This document shows positions 1 to 10,007 of a DNA stretch of 64,000 bases, piece by piece (the first letter of the stretch is position 1; every line of letters begins with the position of its first letter). The DNA is from Arthrobacter sp. zg-Y1110. Lineage in GTDB: Bacteria > Actinomycetota > Actinomycetes > Actinomycetales > Micrococcaceae. The stretch lies in contig NZ_CP104272.1 of NCBI RefSeq assembly GCF_025244865.1, positions 1,116,001 to 1,180,000 of the forward strand. Direction: 5' to 3'. The position numbers and the translations under genes are program-made. The notes beneath the pieces were generated by a model, which worked only from the letters and a program-made list of their open reading frames with translations, was not told the origin of the DNA and made no database searches.

Positions 1-263
1 GGATCATCGACTTTGGCCGGTTCGAATTCCGTCCTGCCATGACCGACCTTTGTCGGTTGGCGGTGCAGCAATGGAGGTCTCGCAGCCATCTGGAGGCCGC
101 CTTTTTCGAGGGCTACGGTACAGACTTCAGAGACAGCGAACTCTGGAACGTAGCGCTGCTGAGGGAAGCTGTTTCGACCGCTGCCTGGGCGTACCAATTC
201 GGTGACCATAAGTTTGAGGAACAAGGCCACCGGATGCTCCGGGAAGCGCTGGGGAACTTCTGA
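1..263 (+). CDS. C-terminal end of a small-molecule kinase (APH/choline kinase fold), partial
   Basis: The window opens inside this frame, in phase with base 3; 86 residues remain before the TGA at 261-263. The visible part begins I-I-D-F-G-R and reaches a D-L pair about ten residues later. That is the Mg-binding D-F-G segment of the aminoglycoside phosphotransferase/choline kinase fold. The helical C-terminal part follows. The N-terminal lobe and the HGD catalytic loop lie outside the window, so the substrate cannot be inferred. A methionine at base 39 lies inside the motif and is not a true start. A second gene of the same fold is at 8306. Confidence 0.7.
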   Translation, partial: IIDFGRFEFRPAMTDLCRLAVQQWRSRSHLEAAFFEGYGTDFRDSELWNVALLREAVSTAAWAYQFGDHKFEEQGHRMLREALGNF

Positions 264-513
264 AACGGCTCATATGACCGGAGTGAGTTTGACGAGGCAG
301 CCTGAGAAGCGCTCCTTCATCGCCGCCAACCCTGCCAGGAGGAGGTCATTAGGTGCTGTTTCGGGGTTTGAACGGGTTTGGCTCAGCGCCGCCAGGGGCT
401 TGGTTTGTGGGTAGGTAGTTGCGTTCGAAAGACGGGTATTTTCCGTTTCCGAAGGGGCCGGTTTTGGCCTGTTTTTGGACCGGAAATGTCAGTGCCGGAT
501 GAAATCCTGAGGT
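264..513. other. intergenic spacer, nothing recognised
   Basis: About 250 bases separate the kinase fragment from the HNH gene. It is less GC-rich than the flanking coding DNA around 340-480 and presumably carries the HNH promoter, but no convincing -35/-10 pair, terminator hairpin or RNA was found. Confidence 0.4.
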
Positions 514-2469
514 ATGGATCAGCTCGGGAACACCGAACCGACAACCGAAGAGCAGGGCAGTAAAGACCAGCAGCCGGATGGCACCACTGGGGAAACAGAT
601 ACGCCCAGTGCGGCCTGCACCCTGTCGGTGTACCGGGCTGAACTGGCCACCTCCGAGCCTGCCGAGCCTGCCAAGCCTGACGGGACCGCTGGCGCGGGTG
701 CCGACACTTCCACTGCCACTTCGGAGAACGACGCCGAGGCCGGCGCCCAGTCAACCGAGAATCCCGTTCCCGATGCCGGCCCTCTTCATGCCGGCCCCTC
801 CTCTGCCGAGCCAGCCGATCCCGAAGCTCCCGCCACCAACCTCAATCCTGACGGCGAGACCACTGATGCCGGTGCCTCCGGAGCCGATAGTTCTGCCTCC
901 GATTTCCCAGACGGTTTCACCGGAACGCTGGCCCTGAAGAACGTTGAAGCCTTTGATGCGCAGACGGTCGCCGAGGCCCTGTCCCGGATGGCGCATTTGA
1001 TGTCCTGGATGCAGGCGCAGGAAGCCCGCCTGGTCAACCGGATGGGGGAGCTCTTCCGCGACGACATGTATGCCGCTTTCAAATGGATCGACCCGGGGCT
1101 GGCCTTCAGCCTCGCAGCTTCCGAATGCGCGACCATCCTGAATGTCCCGCAGGTCACCGGACAGCGGCTCCTCAGCGAAGCGATAAGCCTGTGCACTTCC
1201 CATACGGCAACCCTGACCGGGCTGGAAGAGGGACGCCTTTCCTACCAGCACGCCCAAATGGTGCTGGACCAGTGCCAGAACGTTCCTGCGGAGAAACTCC
1301 CCGGGTTCGAAGCGGACCTGCTGAAGGCTGCGGAGGGCCAGACCCGGTCCCAGTTCTCCGCCAAGGCCCGCCGGCTGCGGGAGAAATGCTATCCGGAGAC
1401 CGTCAGCACACGGCACCTGACCGCGTTCGAGCAGCGCAAGGTCACCCTGGACCGGGAAGAGGACGGCATGTCCTGCCTGTCGGCCTATCTGCGTGCAGCG
1501 GAAGCGCAGCAGATCTATACGGCGCTAAGCGCTGCGGCGCGGGGTGAGCAGGCGGGAGGGGATTCCCGGACCACGGACCAGCTGCGTGCGGATATTCTGG
1601 CGCAGCTGCTCATGGGCGGCAGCCGGGGACTTTTTACGGCGCCCGGAACCCGACCCGGCACCGGCCACACCAGTAATGACACTGGCGCAGCCGCCCGGGA
1701 CGAGGCCGGAACCGGAGACGCGACCGGAACCGGAGACGCGACCGGAACCCGAGACGCGACTGGAACCCGACCCGGCACCGGCGACACCAGGAATGACACT
1801 GGCGCAGCCGCCCGGGACGCGGACGGAACCGGTCTTGGCAGCGGCCCCGAGGGCGCACACGATCGCCCAACCGGGCCGGACGAGGGGATCGTCCCTCGGG
1901 CGGAAATCATGGTCCTGATCAACGCAGAGACCCTCTTCGGAGCTGACGACCAGCCGGCTGAACTGCACGGTTACGGTCCGATCAGTGCCGAAGCGGCACG
2001 CAGGCTCGCCCGCAACGCCGCCGGCTGGACCGGACTGGCCCAGGACCCAAAGACAGGTGAAATCCTGGGCGTGGGACGGCGCAGAAAAGTCCCGGCAGGA
2101 CTCCGCCGATGGCTCCGGGCAAGGGATGGAACCTGCAGGTTCCCCGGCTGCCGGGTCAGCACCGCAAATGCGGATATCGACCACACCGTCGACTGGGCCC
2201 GAGGCGGACCCACCGACCATGGAAACCTGGAGCACCTTTGCCGACGCCACCACCGGTTCAAGACGCTGGGTTTCTGGAAAGCATCCCAACCCACCCCCGG
2301 AGTGATCGAGTGGACTTCGCCTACCGGCCGGGTCTACCGCACAGAGCCGTTTCTGGAACTTGGACCACCGGACACAGCATCGGACCCGCGAAAGGACCAT
2401 GGGCAGTTGGACCACCTGCGGAAGGATTATGTGCAGGCCGAACCCAATCAGGAACCAGCACCATTCTGA
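514..2469 (+). CDS. HNH endonuclease with DUF222 (13E12-type) domain
   Basis: A 651-residue protein of the actinobacterial DUF222-HNH family. Residues 1 to about 140 are low-complexity Ala/Thr/Pro/Glu. The DUF222 helical domain runs from about 150 to 390. An unstable Gly/Thr/Asp-rich linker follows (about 375-455), and the C-terminus is an HNH nuclease. The nuclease shows R-D-G-T-C-R-F-P-G-C, D-I-D-H with D556 and H557, then N-L-E-H-L-C-R-R-H-H. These proteins occur in many paralogous copies per actinobacterial genome, and their biological role is unknown. The start at 514 is preceded by TGAGG at short spacing. The linker contains DNA repeats, listed separately. It stands alone, with a convergent methyltransferase downstream. 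Confidence 0.85.
   Translation: MDQLGNTEPTTEEQGSKDQQPDGTTGETDTPSAACTLSVYRAELATSEPAEPAKPDGTAGAGADTSTATSENDAEAGAQSTENPVPDAGPLHAGPSSAEPADPEAPATNLNPDGETTDAGASGADSSASDFPDGFTGTLALKNVEAFDAQTVAEALSRMAHLMSWMQAQEARLVNRMGELFRDDMYAAFKWIDPGLAFSLAASECATILNVPQVTGQRLLSEAISLCTSHTATLTGLEEGRLSYQHAQMVLDQCQNVPAEKLPGFEADLLKAAEGQTRSQFSAKARRLREKCYPETVSTRHLTAFEQRKVTLDREEDGMSCLSAYLRAAEAQQIYTALSAAARGEQAGGDSRTTDQLRADILAQLLMGGSRGLFTAPGTRPGTGHTSNDTGAAARDEAGTGDATGTGDATGTRDATGTRPGTGDTRNDTGAAARDADGTGLGSGPEGAHDRPTGPDEGIVPRAEIMVLINAETLFGADDQPAELHGYGPISAEAARRLARNAAGWTGLAQDPKTGEILGVGRRRKVPAGLRRWLRARDGTCRFPGCRVSTANADIDHTVDWARGGPTDHGNLEHLCRRHHRFKTLGFWKASQPTPGVIEWTSPTGRVYRTEPFLELGPPDTASDPRKDHGQLDHLRKDYVQAEPNQEPAPF
1645..1828 (+). 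repeat. nested tandem and direct repeats inside the HNH gene linker
   Basis: Three 18-base units at 1705-1722, 1723-1740 and 1741-1758 encode a six-residue A/T-G-T-G/R-D-A repeat. They are bracketed by two nearly identical copies of a roughly 65-base block starting at 1645 and 1762. The offset is 117 bases, exactly 39 codons, so frame is kept. This indicates in-frame expansion by slippage or unequal exchange. Confidence 0.85.
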
Positions 2470-2624
2470 GCCGCCCAGACGTCGATCCCGGCGATCTTGA
2501 GCCAAACGAATCGCGCGCGGCCATGGAACGTCCTGCCCGGGCGGTGCCTCGTTGGGGGAACGTCCTGCCCCTGCCCCCGCGCCCCGAGAACGTGACAGTA
2601 CAGCTAGCGGCACCTACTCCCGGG

Positions 2625-3377
2625 CTACCGCCGCGCGGCCACAATGATCTCCCGGCTGGACGCTTCCATGAACGGCCCGCCCTCCCAGTCTCCGTACCAG
2701 TCCACGAAGCCGAACCCGGCCCGATCCAGCAGCTCCTTCAGCACCTCTGCCCGAACAAACTTCAATGTGCTGCGGCTGACGAACCGCTCGCCGTCGGACC
2801 GGAAGACGGTGCGGTCCTCGAAGGTGACCAACGCGCCGTCGGGTTGGCCTTCCACCGAGATCAGCTCCCACTCCACCTCCAGAGTTCCCGCAGAAGATTC
2901 CTGGACCGACGGGCCAGCATTGCCGCTGTCCCACTCCAGCCAGGCCTTCGCCGCAGGATTCCGGGTCTCGAAATAGAAGGTGCCACCGGGCACAAGCCGC
3001 GACCGAACGGCCGTCAGCGTTTCGAGGATCTCGGCCTCCGTCAGGAGGCACTGAAACGCATGCCCGGTCATCAGGGCAGCATCAAACGGACCCGGAGGCA
3101 GATCCGCGGCGGTACCCTGCAGCCACGTAATCAGTTCGCCGCCGTCACGCGACCGCGCCATCTCCAGCATGCCGGAGGCCGGATCGACGCCGGTCATTGT
3201 GTGGCCCGCCTGCGCCAGACGCACGGCGAAACTGCCGGTACCGCATCCGACGTCGGCGATGCGGAGCGGTTTATCGCCAATCAAACCGGCGTAAAAGTCG
3301 GTGTCCCATTGCCCGGCATTGTCTTCGTCATAGAGAGCCACCAACCGCGGCTCGTTGTAGAACGTGTCAACCATCAT
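2625..3377 (-). CDS. class I SAM-dependent methyltransferase
   Basis: A 250-residue protein with the Rossmann-type methyltransferase motif I at residues 40-50 (I-A-D-V-G-C-G-T-G), an acidic motif II (G-V-D-P-A-S-G-M), a post-motif region around A-A-L-M-T-G-H-A-F, and L-V-P-G-G-T-F-Y-F in the last strand. It resembles small-molecule methyltransferases of the Methyltransf_25 type; the substrate is unknown. A second ATG directly after the first could equally be the start. It is divergent from the zinc-finger gene at 3527 and convergent with the HNH gene. Confidence 0.85.
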   Translation of the reverse strand: MMVDTFYNEPRLVALYDEDNAGQWDTDFYAGLIGDKPLRIADVGCGTGSFAVRLAQAGHTMTGVDPASGMLEMARSRDGGELITWLQGTAADLPPGPFDAALMTGHAFQCLLTEAEILETLTAVRSRLVPGGTFYFETRNPAAKAWLEWDSGNAGPSVQESSAGTLEVEWELISVEGQPDGALVTFEDRTVFRSDGERFVSRSTLKFVRAEVLKELLDRAGFGFVDWYGDWEGGPFMEASSREIIVAARR

Positions 3378-3526
3378 TCCCCCGGATTTCGGACAGTTGA
3401 GCCGAATCTTACCGGGATTAAGCCCTGAGGAAAGGACCGTCCTGCGGGGCCCGTTTCCACACTCCGACGTCGGATAATTTATTCCCGATGCATCCCGTGC
3501 AGCACCGACTCACAGGAGGAAAACGC

Positions 3527-4027
3527 ATGCCTAAGAAAGCACCCACGGCCCCCCGCAAAACCATCCGCGGAACGCCCGAGCCAGTAGCGGTCGCCCCGCA
3601 GGCGACGACCACCCAGACGCCCGCCCCGCAGACGCCCGCGCCGCAGACCCCCACACCACAGACCCCGCCGGAACTGGACGCGGGCTACTTCGCCCGCCTG
3701 ATCGACGAGCGGATGGAACACGCCCGCGAGCAGATCAGTACGCTTACGGCCGTGATCCGCGAAGTCACCCTGGCCGCCAAGGACATTCCGGCAGACGACG
3801 AGCACGATCCCGAAGGAACCACGGTTTCCGTAGAACGGGCCAACGAGGTGGCACTGCTGGCCGCAGCGGAAACCTCGCTCCTTGAACTGATGGAGGCACG
3901 GGAACGCCTGAACACCGATAGCTACGGCATCTGCGAACGCTGCGGGACGGCGATCCCGACGGCCCGGCTCGAAATCCGCCCCGAAACCCGCTTCTGCGTG
4001 GAGTGCGCTTCAGTCCGCCGGAGGTAA
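3527..4027 (+). CDS. TraR/DksA-type C4 zinc-finger protein
   Basis: A 166-residue protein. The ATG at 3527 is chosen because a perfect AGGAGG (3514-3519) sits 7 bases upstream; a longer frame from 3488 has no such site. Residues 1-48 are a disordered tail of Q-T-P-A/T-P repeats. Residues 50-130 look like a helical hairpin. The C-terminus has four cysteines, C136-x2-C139 and C157-x2-C160, the DksA/TraR zinc ribbon. Actinobacterial members are often called DksA-like suppressors or RNA-polymerase-binding proteins, but the acidic coiled-coil tip of true DksA is not evident, so a role at RNA polymerase is only inferred. Confidence 0.8.
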   Translation: MPKKAPTAPRKTIRGTPEPVAVAPQATTTQTPAPQTPAPQTPTPQTPPELDAGYFARLIDERMEHAREQISTLTAVIREVTLAAKDIPADDEHDPEGTTVSVERANEVALLAAAETSLLELMEARERLNTDSYGICERCGTAIPTARLEIRPETRFCVECASVRRR

Positions 4028-4146
4028 TCGCGCCGCCGACGGTGCGGTTGAACCTGTGCGCCTCCTCACCGCCGTCCGGAACCGCGGCGGGGCGGGGATA
4101 GAATCTACGTGCACTTCAACCAAGATCTTAAGGACTCGTACCACGC

Positions 4147-4641
4147 ATGAGCATCACCATCCGGCTTGCCACCGAGGCTGACTTTGACGACATCCGCCGG
4201 ATTACCCGTGAGGCTTACCTGCACGGCAATCACATCGAGGCCGACAACCCCTATGTCAAGGAACTGGAAAACGTCGAGGACCGCGCCAAGCACACCGAAC
4301 TGTGGGTAGCAGAGCTCGACGGCAAGGTGGCTGCCTCCGCCGCAATCACCTACGCGGGCCAGCCCTACACCGACATCGCGATTGAAGGCGAACTGGAATT
4401 CCGGATGCTCGCCGTGGATCCGACCCTCCAGCGCGGGGGAGTGGGCCGCGCGATGGTTAACGCCATTGTCGATTACGCCCGGAACAAGGACGGTATCGAG
4501 GCGGTCAGCCTCACCAGCATGACCACCATGCTGAACGCCCATGCCCTCTACCTGTCCTGCGGGTTTGAACGGGCTCCGGAGCGGGACTGGACCGTTCCCG
4601 GCGAAGACTACATTCTCTGGGTGTTCCGCAAGGCCGTTTAG
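4147..4641 (+). CDS. GNAT family N-acetyltransferase
   Basis: A 164-residue single-domain GNAT protein. It begins with I-R-L-A-T-E-A-D-F-D-D-I, has the acetyl-CoA-binding motif A at about residues 88-105 (L-A-V-D-P-T-L-Q-R-G-G-V-G) and ends with the motif B pattern A-L-Y-L-S-C-G-F. The start is supported by AAGGA at 4130-4134. The acceptor substrate cannot be read from the sequence. A strong terminator follows directly. Confidence 0.85.
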   Translation: MSITIRLATEADFDDIRRITREAYLHGNHIEADNPYVKELENVEDRAKHTELWVAELDGKVAASAAITYAGQPYTDIAIEGELEFRMLAVDPTLQRGGVGRAMVNAIVDYARNKDGIEAVSLTSMTTMLNAHALYLSCGFERAPERDWTVPGEDYILWVFRKAV

Positions 4642-4664
4642 TCCTTCATCAGTACGCGGCCCCG

Positions 4665-4700
4665 GCCGTCCCGGTGCCCGACGGCGGCGGGACGGCTTTT
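4665..4700 (+). terminator. Rho-independent terminator after the GNAT gene
   Basis: A perfect 9-base stem, GCCGTCCCG (4665-4673) with CGGGACGGC (4688-4696), has a 14-base loop and is followed at once by TTTT (4697-4700). It ends the unit that starts at 4147. Confidence 0.8.
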
Positions 4701-4740
4701 GCGCGTCGGCAGCGTCGGCAGCGCGTCGGCAGCGTCGGCA
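4701..4740. repeat. perfect 20-base tandem duplication
   Basis: Bases 4701-4720 are repeated exactly at 4721-4740. The unit is itself made of a 9-base GCGTCGGCA module, and decayed copies continue to about 4770. It begins on the base after the terminator T-tract and lies upstream of gatC. Confidence 0.9.
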
Positions 4741-4863
4741 GCGTGTGGCAGCGTGCCGGCAGGGTGTGGCGGCGGCCTCCATGCCCTGCCCCGAAACGCC
4801 GTAGACTGGAACGGATACCGGCGTAAAGCCGAAAAACGTTCCTAAAAGACGCATGGGAGACTC

Positions 4864-5160
4864 ATGTCTGAGATCAATCGTGAGGCTGTGGCGCATCTGG
4901 CGCGGCTGGCCCACATTGAGATGACCAACGACGAGCTGGACAAGATGGCCGGCGAACTCGATGTCATCGTGGATTCGATCAAATCCGTAAGCGAAGTTGC
5001 CGGCGAGGACATCCCGGCAACCTCCCACCCCATCCCGCTGGTCAATGTCTTCCGTGAAGACGTTGTGGGGCAGACGCTGACCAATGAAGAAGCACTGTCC
5101 GGCGCCCCGGACAACGCCGCCGGCCGCTTCAAGGTCCCTGCCATCCTGGATGAGGAGTAA
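4864..5160 (+). CDS. gatC: Asp-tRNA(Asn)/Glu-tRNA(Gln) amidotransferase subunit C
   Basis: A 98-residue GatC, the small subunit that stabilises the GatA-GatB interface in the tRNA-dependent amidotransferase. The N-terminus ([13 protein letters not shown]), the L-D-x-I-V-D-S-I segment and the D-x-P-A-T-S-H-P loop are family hallmarks. GGGAGA upstream supports the ATG at 4864. It is first gene of gatCAB, with 8 bases to gatA. Confidence 0.95.
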   Translation: MSEINREAVAHLARLAHIEMTNDELDKMAGELDVIVDSIKSVSEVAGEDIPATSHPIPLVNVFREDVVGQTLTNEEALSGAPDNAAGRFKVPAILDEE

Positions 5161-5168
5161 AAGCTTCC

Positions 5169-6671
<1,503 letters not shown>

Positions 6672-8189
6672 ATGTCCGTCCATATCCAGGATGAAACCCT
6701 GTCCTTCGAAGAGGCCATGGAGAAGTACGACCCGGTGCTGGGGTTCGAGGTCCACGTGGAGCTGAACACCAAAACCAAGATGTTCTCCGATGCCCCGAAC
6801 ATCTTCGGCGACGAGCCCAACACGGCCGTCACCCCGGTGGACCTGGGCATGCCCGGCGTGCTGCCGGTGGTGAACAAGAAGGCTGTGGAGTACTCGATCC
6901 TCATCGGCCTGGCGCTGAACTGCAAGATTGCAGAATCCTGCACCTTCGCCCGGAAGCAGTACTTCTACCCGGACACACCCAAGAACTTCCAGACCTCCCA
7001 GTACGAAGACCCCATCGCGTACGACGGCTACCTGGACATTGAGCTTGAAGACGGCACCGTGTTCCGCGTCGAGATCGAACGCGCGCACATGGAGGAGGAC
7101 GCCGGCAAGCTCACCCACATGGGCGGGGCCGCCGGCCGCATCCAGGGCGCCGACTTCTCCCTGGTGGACTACAACCGTGCCGGCGTGCCGCTGGTCGAGA
7201 TTGTCACCAAGCCGATCGAGGGCGCCGGATCGCGTGCCCCTGAACTGGCCAAGGCCTACGTGGCAGCCATCCGGGAAATCGTGAAGAATCTCGGTGTCTC
7301 CGACGCGAAGATGGAGCGCGGAAATGTCCGCTGCGACGCCAACGTTTCGCTGCGCCCGTACGGCCAGGAAAAGTTCGGCACGCGTTCGGAAACGAAGAAC
7401 GTGAACTCACTGCGCGCCGTCGAACGCGCCGTGCGCTTCGAGATCCAGCGCCACGCCGCCGTCCTGGACTCCGGCAACGAGATTGTCCAGGAAACGCGCC
7501 ACTGGCACGAGGACACCCGGTCCACCACCTCGGGTCGGCCGAAGTCCGACGCCGACGACTACCGGTACTTCCCGGAACCGGACCTCCTGCCCGTGGTCAC
7601 CACCACGGAATGGATCGAAGAGCTGCGCTCCCGCCTGCCCGAGCCGCCGGCCGAGCGCCGCAAGCGGCTCAAGGAAGACTGGGGCTACTCCGACGCCGAG
7701 TTCCGCGACGTCGTCAACGCCGGAGTCATGGAAGCCATCGAGGAAACCATTGCCGCCGGCGCTTCCGCACAGGTTGCCCGCAAGTGGTGGATGGGTGAGG
7801 TTGCCCGCCGCGCCAAGGAAGCCGAAGTGGATCCGGTGGACGTAGGCGTCACGCCCGAGCTCATCGTGGAACTGGACCGCCTGGTCCAGGCCGGCAAGAT
7901 CAACGACAAGCTGGCACGCCAGGTCCTCGACGGTGTCCTCGCCGGCGAAGGCACCCCGGAGGAAGTCATCGATAAGCGCGGCCTGGCCGTGGTGTCCGAC
8001 GACGGCCCCCTCCTCGAAGCGATCGACGCCGCACTGGCGGCCCAGCCGGACGTCGCGGACAAGATCCGCGGCGGCAAGGTCCAGGCCGTCGGCGCCATCG
8101 TGGGCGGCGTTATGAAGGCCACCCGCGGGCAGGCCGACGCCGGCCGCGTCCGCGAGCTGATCCTGGAACGCCTCGGCGTGCAGGGCTAA
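6672..8189 (+). CDS. gatB: Asp-tRNA(Asn)/Glu-tRNA(Gln) amidotransferase subunit B
   Basis: The 505-residue tRNA-binding and kinase/transamidase subunit. It has the typical cradle-domain start (D-P-V-L-G-F-E-V-H-V-E-L-N-T), the F-Y-P-D stretch (Y-F-Y-P-D-T-P-K-N), R-C-D-A-N-V-S-L-R, and the helical plus YqeY-like tail domain at the C-terminus (about 360-505). A GGAGGAGTGAAG site in the gatA end precedes the ATG, so translation is coupled. It is the last gene of the operon. Confidence 0.97.
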   Translation: MSVHIQDETLSFEEAMEKYDPVLGFEVHVELNTKTKMFSDAPNIFGDEPNTAVTPVDLGMPGVLPVVNKKAVEYSILIGLALNCKIAESCTFARKQYFYPDTPKNFQTSQYEDPIAYDGYLDIELEDGTVFRVEIERAHMEEDAGKLTHMGGAAGRIQGADFSLVDYNRAGVPLVEIVTKPIEGAGSRAPELAKAYVAAIREIVKNLGVSDAKMERGNVRCDANVSLRPYGQEKFGTRSETKNVNSLRAVERAVRFEIQRHAAVLDSGNEIVQETRHWHEDTRSTTSGRPKSDADDYRYFPEPDLLPVVTTTEWIEELRSRLPEPPAERRKRLKEDWGYSDAEFRDVVNAGVMEAIEETIAAGASAQVARKWWMGEVARRAKEAEVDPVDVGVTPELIVELDRLVQAGKINDKLARQVLDGVLAGEGTPEEVIDKRGLAVVSDDGPLLEAIDAALAAQPDVADKIRGGKVQAVGAIVGGVMKATRGQADAGRVRELILERLGVQG

Positions 8190-8210
8190 CGCAGCGAGAG
8201 ATTGACGGGG

Positions 8211-8241
8211 GACCCCGGTAGGCATTGTGCCTGCCGGGGTC
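8211..8241 (+). terminator. terminator of the gatCAB operon
   Basis: Bases 8211-8224 pair with 8228-8241 over 14 base pairs, with one T-G wobble and a 3-base loop. Downstream sequence is only weakly T-rich (CCTGCCGTTT). Confidence 0.75.
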
Positions 8242-8293
8242 CTGCCGTTTAAGCGGGAGCTTCCTCAAGGTGACCGGAGACACAGCTGCCGGG

Positions 8294-8305
8294 TAGGCTT
8301 TCGAA
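8294..8305 (+). promoter_or_regulatory. candidate leaderless promoter for the kinase gene
   Basis: TAGGCT (8294-8299) lies 6 bases before the ATG at 8306, and no Shine-Dalgarno sequence is present. GTGACC at 8270-8275 could serve as -35 with an 18-base spacer. The layout predicts transcription starting at or next to the start codon. Confidence 0.45.
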
Positions 8306-9205
8306 ATGGCCAACCTTCCCGCAGCTGATATCTCCGCCGATCTGGCTTTGGTCCGTCAGCTGGTGCAGGAACAGCGGCCCGATCTGGCCGAATTGGACCT
8401 GCGGTCAGCGGGCAGCGGGTGGGACAACCACATTTACCGGCTGGGCACCGACTACGCCATCCGGTTGCCGCGCCGCCGCTCCGCCGCAGGGCTGACCGCG
8501 AACGAACAGCGGTGGCTGCCGGACCTGACCGCAGATGTGCCCGTCGCGACGTCGGCCCCCGTGTTCTGCGGCACGCCCTCCGCGCTCTACCCCTGGCCGT
8601 GGAGCATCACCAGTTGGTTTGACGGGCAGGATGTCTCGCTGCAGCCGCGGGACCGCAACGTGTGCCTGGCCTCCGGACTGGCCGGGTTCCTCAACGCATT
8701 CCACCGCCCGGCGCCATCGGACTACCCCCGCAACCCGTACCGCGGGGGGCCGTTGTCCAGCCGGTATGACTCCGTGCTGGAACGACTGGACAGCGGCATG
8801 GTGCCGCATGCCGCCCGGGTGGGGGAACTCTGGGACCAGGTGCAGCAACTCCCTGCCTGGCCCGGACCGCCGCTGTGGCTGCACGGGGACCTGCATTCCG
8901 CGAACCTCATTTCCAAGGACAACGCCCTGCAGGCCGTGATCGACTTTGGTGATATGACAGCTGGGGATCCAGCCACTGATCTGGCCACCGCCTGGCTGGT
9001 GTTCGAGGCAGAGGGCAGGCGCGCGTTCCGGGCCGCCCTTGGCCCGCAATACGACGGGGATCCCTATATCTGGGAGCGGGCCCGCGGCTGGGCCCTCTGC
9101 ATTGCCACCATTCTGCTGGCAAACTCCGATGACGCTCCCGGGTTGAACCTGGTGGGCTCGGAAACCCTGATGGAGATCCTCACCGGCGACCGGGAGAGGT
9201 TCTAG
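8306..9205 (+). CDS. aminoglycoside phosphotransferase-family small-molecule kinase
   Basis: A 299-residue protein of the APH fold. The N-lobe has S-A-G-S-G-W-D-N-H-I-Y-R-L, resembling the nucleotide loop of macrolide/choline-type kinases. The catalytic loop is L-H-G-D-L-H-S-A-N with D195, and the Mg-binding motif is I-D-F-G-D with D213. Both are intact, so it should be active. The substrate is unknown; resistance is not implied. It starts a three-gene operon, with 4 bases to the PP2C-like gene. The start appears leaderless. Confidence 0.85.
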   Translation: MANLPAADISADLALVRQLVQEQRPDLAELDLRSAGSGWDNHIYRLGTDYAIRLPRRRSAAGLTANEQRWLPDLTADVPVATSAPVFCGTPSALYPWPWSITSWFDGQDVSLQPRDRNVCLASGLAGFLNAFHRPAPSDYPRNPYRGGPLSSRYDSVLERLDSGMVPHAARVGELWDQVQQLPAWPGPPLWLHGDLHSANLISKDNALQAVIDFGDMTAGDPATDLATAWLVFEAEGRRAFRAALGPQYDGDPYIWERARGWALCIATILLANSDDAPGLNLVGSETLMEILTGDRERF

Positions 9206-9209
9206 CCCG

Positions 9210-10007
9210 GTGGCGGCCGGCAGCTGGAAGCACTCCGTCCGGATTTCCACTGAAGGCGACGGGCACGTGCAGGAGGACACCTGCGGCTACGCGGGCGCCA
9301 CTGCCTGGGTGATCGACGGCGCCAGTGCCCTCTTGCCTCAGCTCGGACTGCCGGGCCCCTCGGACCCGGCCTGGTATGCCCGGAATCTCGACCTGTTGCT
9401 GACGGATGCCGCGGTGGCGGCCGGTGTTGCACCCGCCCCGCAGGTGCTGGCCGACGCCCTGACCCGGATGGACCAGCTGGCCCGCACCCTGGCCGGCGAG
9501 GAGCGGATCCGCTTCCCGTCTGCTGCCCTGTGCCTGGCGCAGCTGACCGGGGACGGCGTGGAGATCCTCACACTGGCGGACTGCCACGCCGTGGTGGAAC
9601 TGGAGGACGGCTCATTGGTCCATGTCACCCACGAACCTGCCGATATCCGGATCGGCACCGAACTTTCGGCGGACCCGGTGCGGGAACGCGAGCTGCGGGT
9701 GCTGGACCGGGAACTGCGCAATACTCCCGGACGGCTGTGGGTGGCCCGGCGGGAAGCAGAAGCCGCGTACCAGGCACGCACTGTCCGGCTTGGCCCGGCA
9801 CGGCGGGTAGTGCTTGCCTCCGACGGTGCGTGGCGGGCAGTGGATCTGGGCGTTGTCGACGGGCCGGGCGGCTTCCTGGCCGCGGCAGGCTCCGCAGTCC
9901 CCGCCCAGGAGATGCTGCTGGCCCTGCGCACGCTGCAGTCAGAGCTGGACGAAAGCGCTGACGATGCCACCATCCTTACCCTGGAAAGGACCTTCCATGA
10001 CCGCTGA
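9210..10007 (+). CDS. PP2C-like protein phosphatase
   Basis: A 265-residue protein with a GTG start 4 bases after the kinase stop. PP2C hallmarks are present in order: D36 in V-I-D-G-A-S-A, L-A-D-C-H-A in the middle, D205 in A-S-D-G-A-W, and D251-D252 in A-D-D-A-T-I-L-T-L. These are the aspartates that hold the two Mn/Mg ions. There are no extra domains and no membrane segment. Its 3' end overlaps the next gene by 11 bases, so the three genes are probably translated together. The target may be a protein or a small phosphoester. Confidence 0.75.
   Translation: MAAGSWKHSVRISTEGDGHVQEDTCGYAGATAWVIDGASALLPQLGLPGPSDPAWYARNLDLLLTDAAVAAGVAPAPQVLADALTRMDQLARTLAGEERIRFPSAALCLAQLTGDGVEILTLADCHAVVELEDGSLVHVTHEPADIRIGTELSADPVRERELRVLDRELRNTPGRLWVARREAEAAYQARTVRLGPARRVVLASDGAWRAVDLGVVDGPGGFLAAAGSAVPAQEMLLALRTLQSELDESADDATILTLERTFHDR

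Noticed and set aside
514..2469. Homing endonuclease or mobile intron
   Set aside because: The DUF222-HNH architecture is a common stand-alone actinobacterial family, and no intron or intein boundaries are visible.
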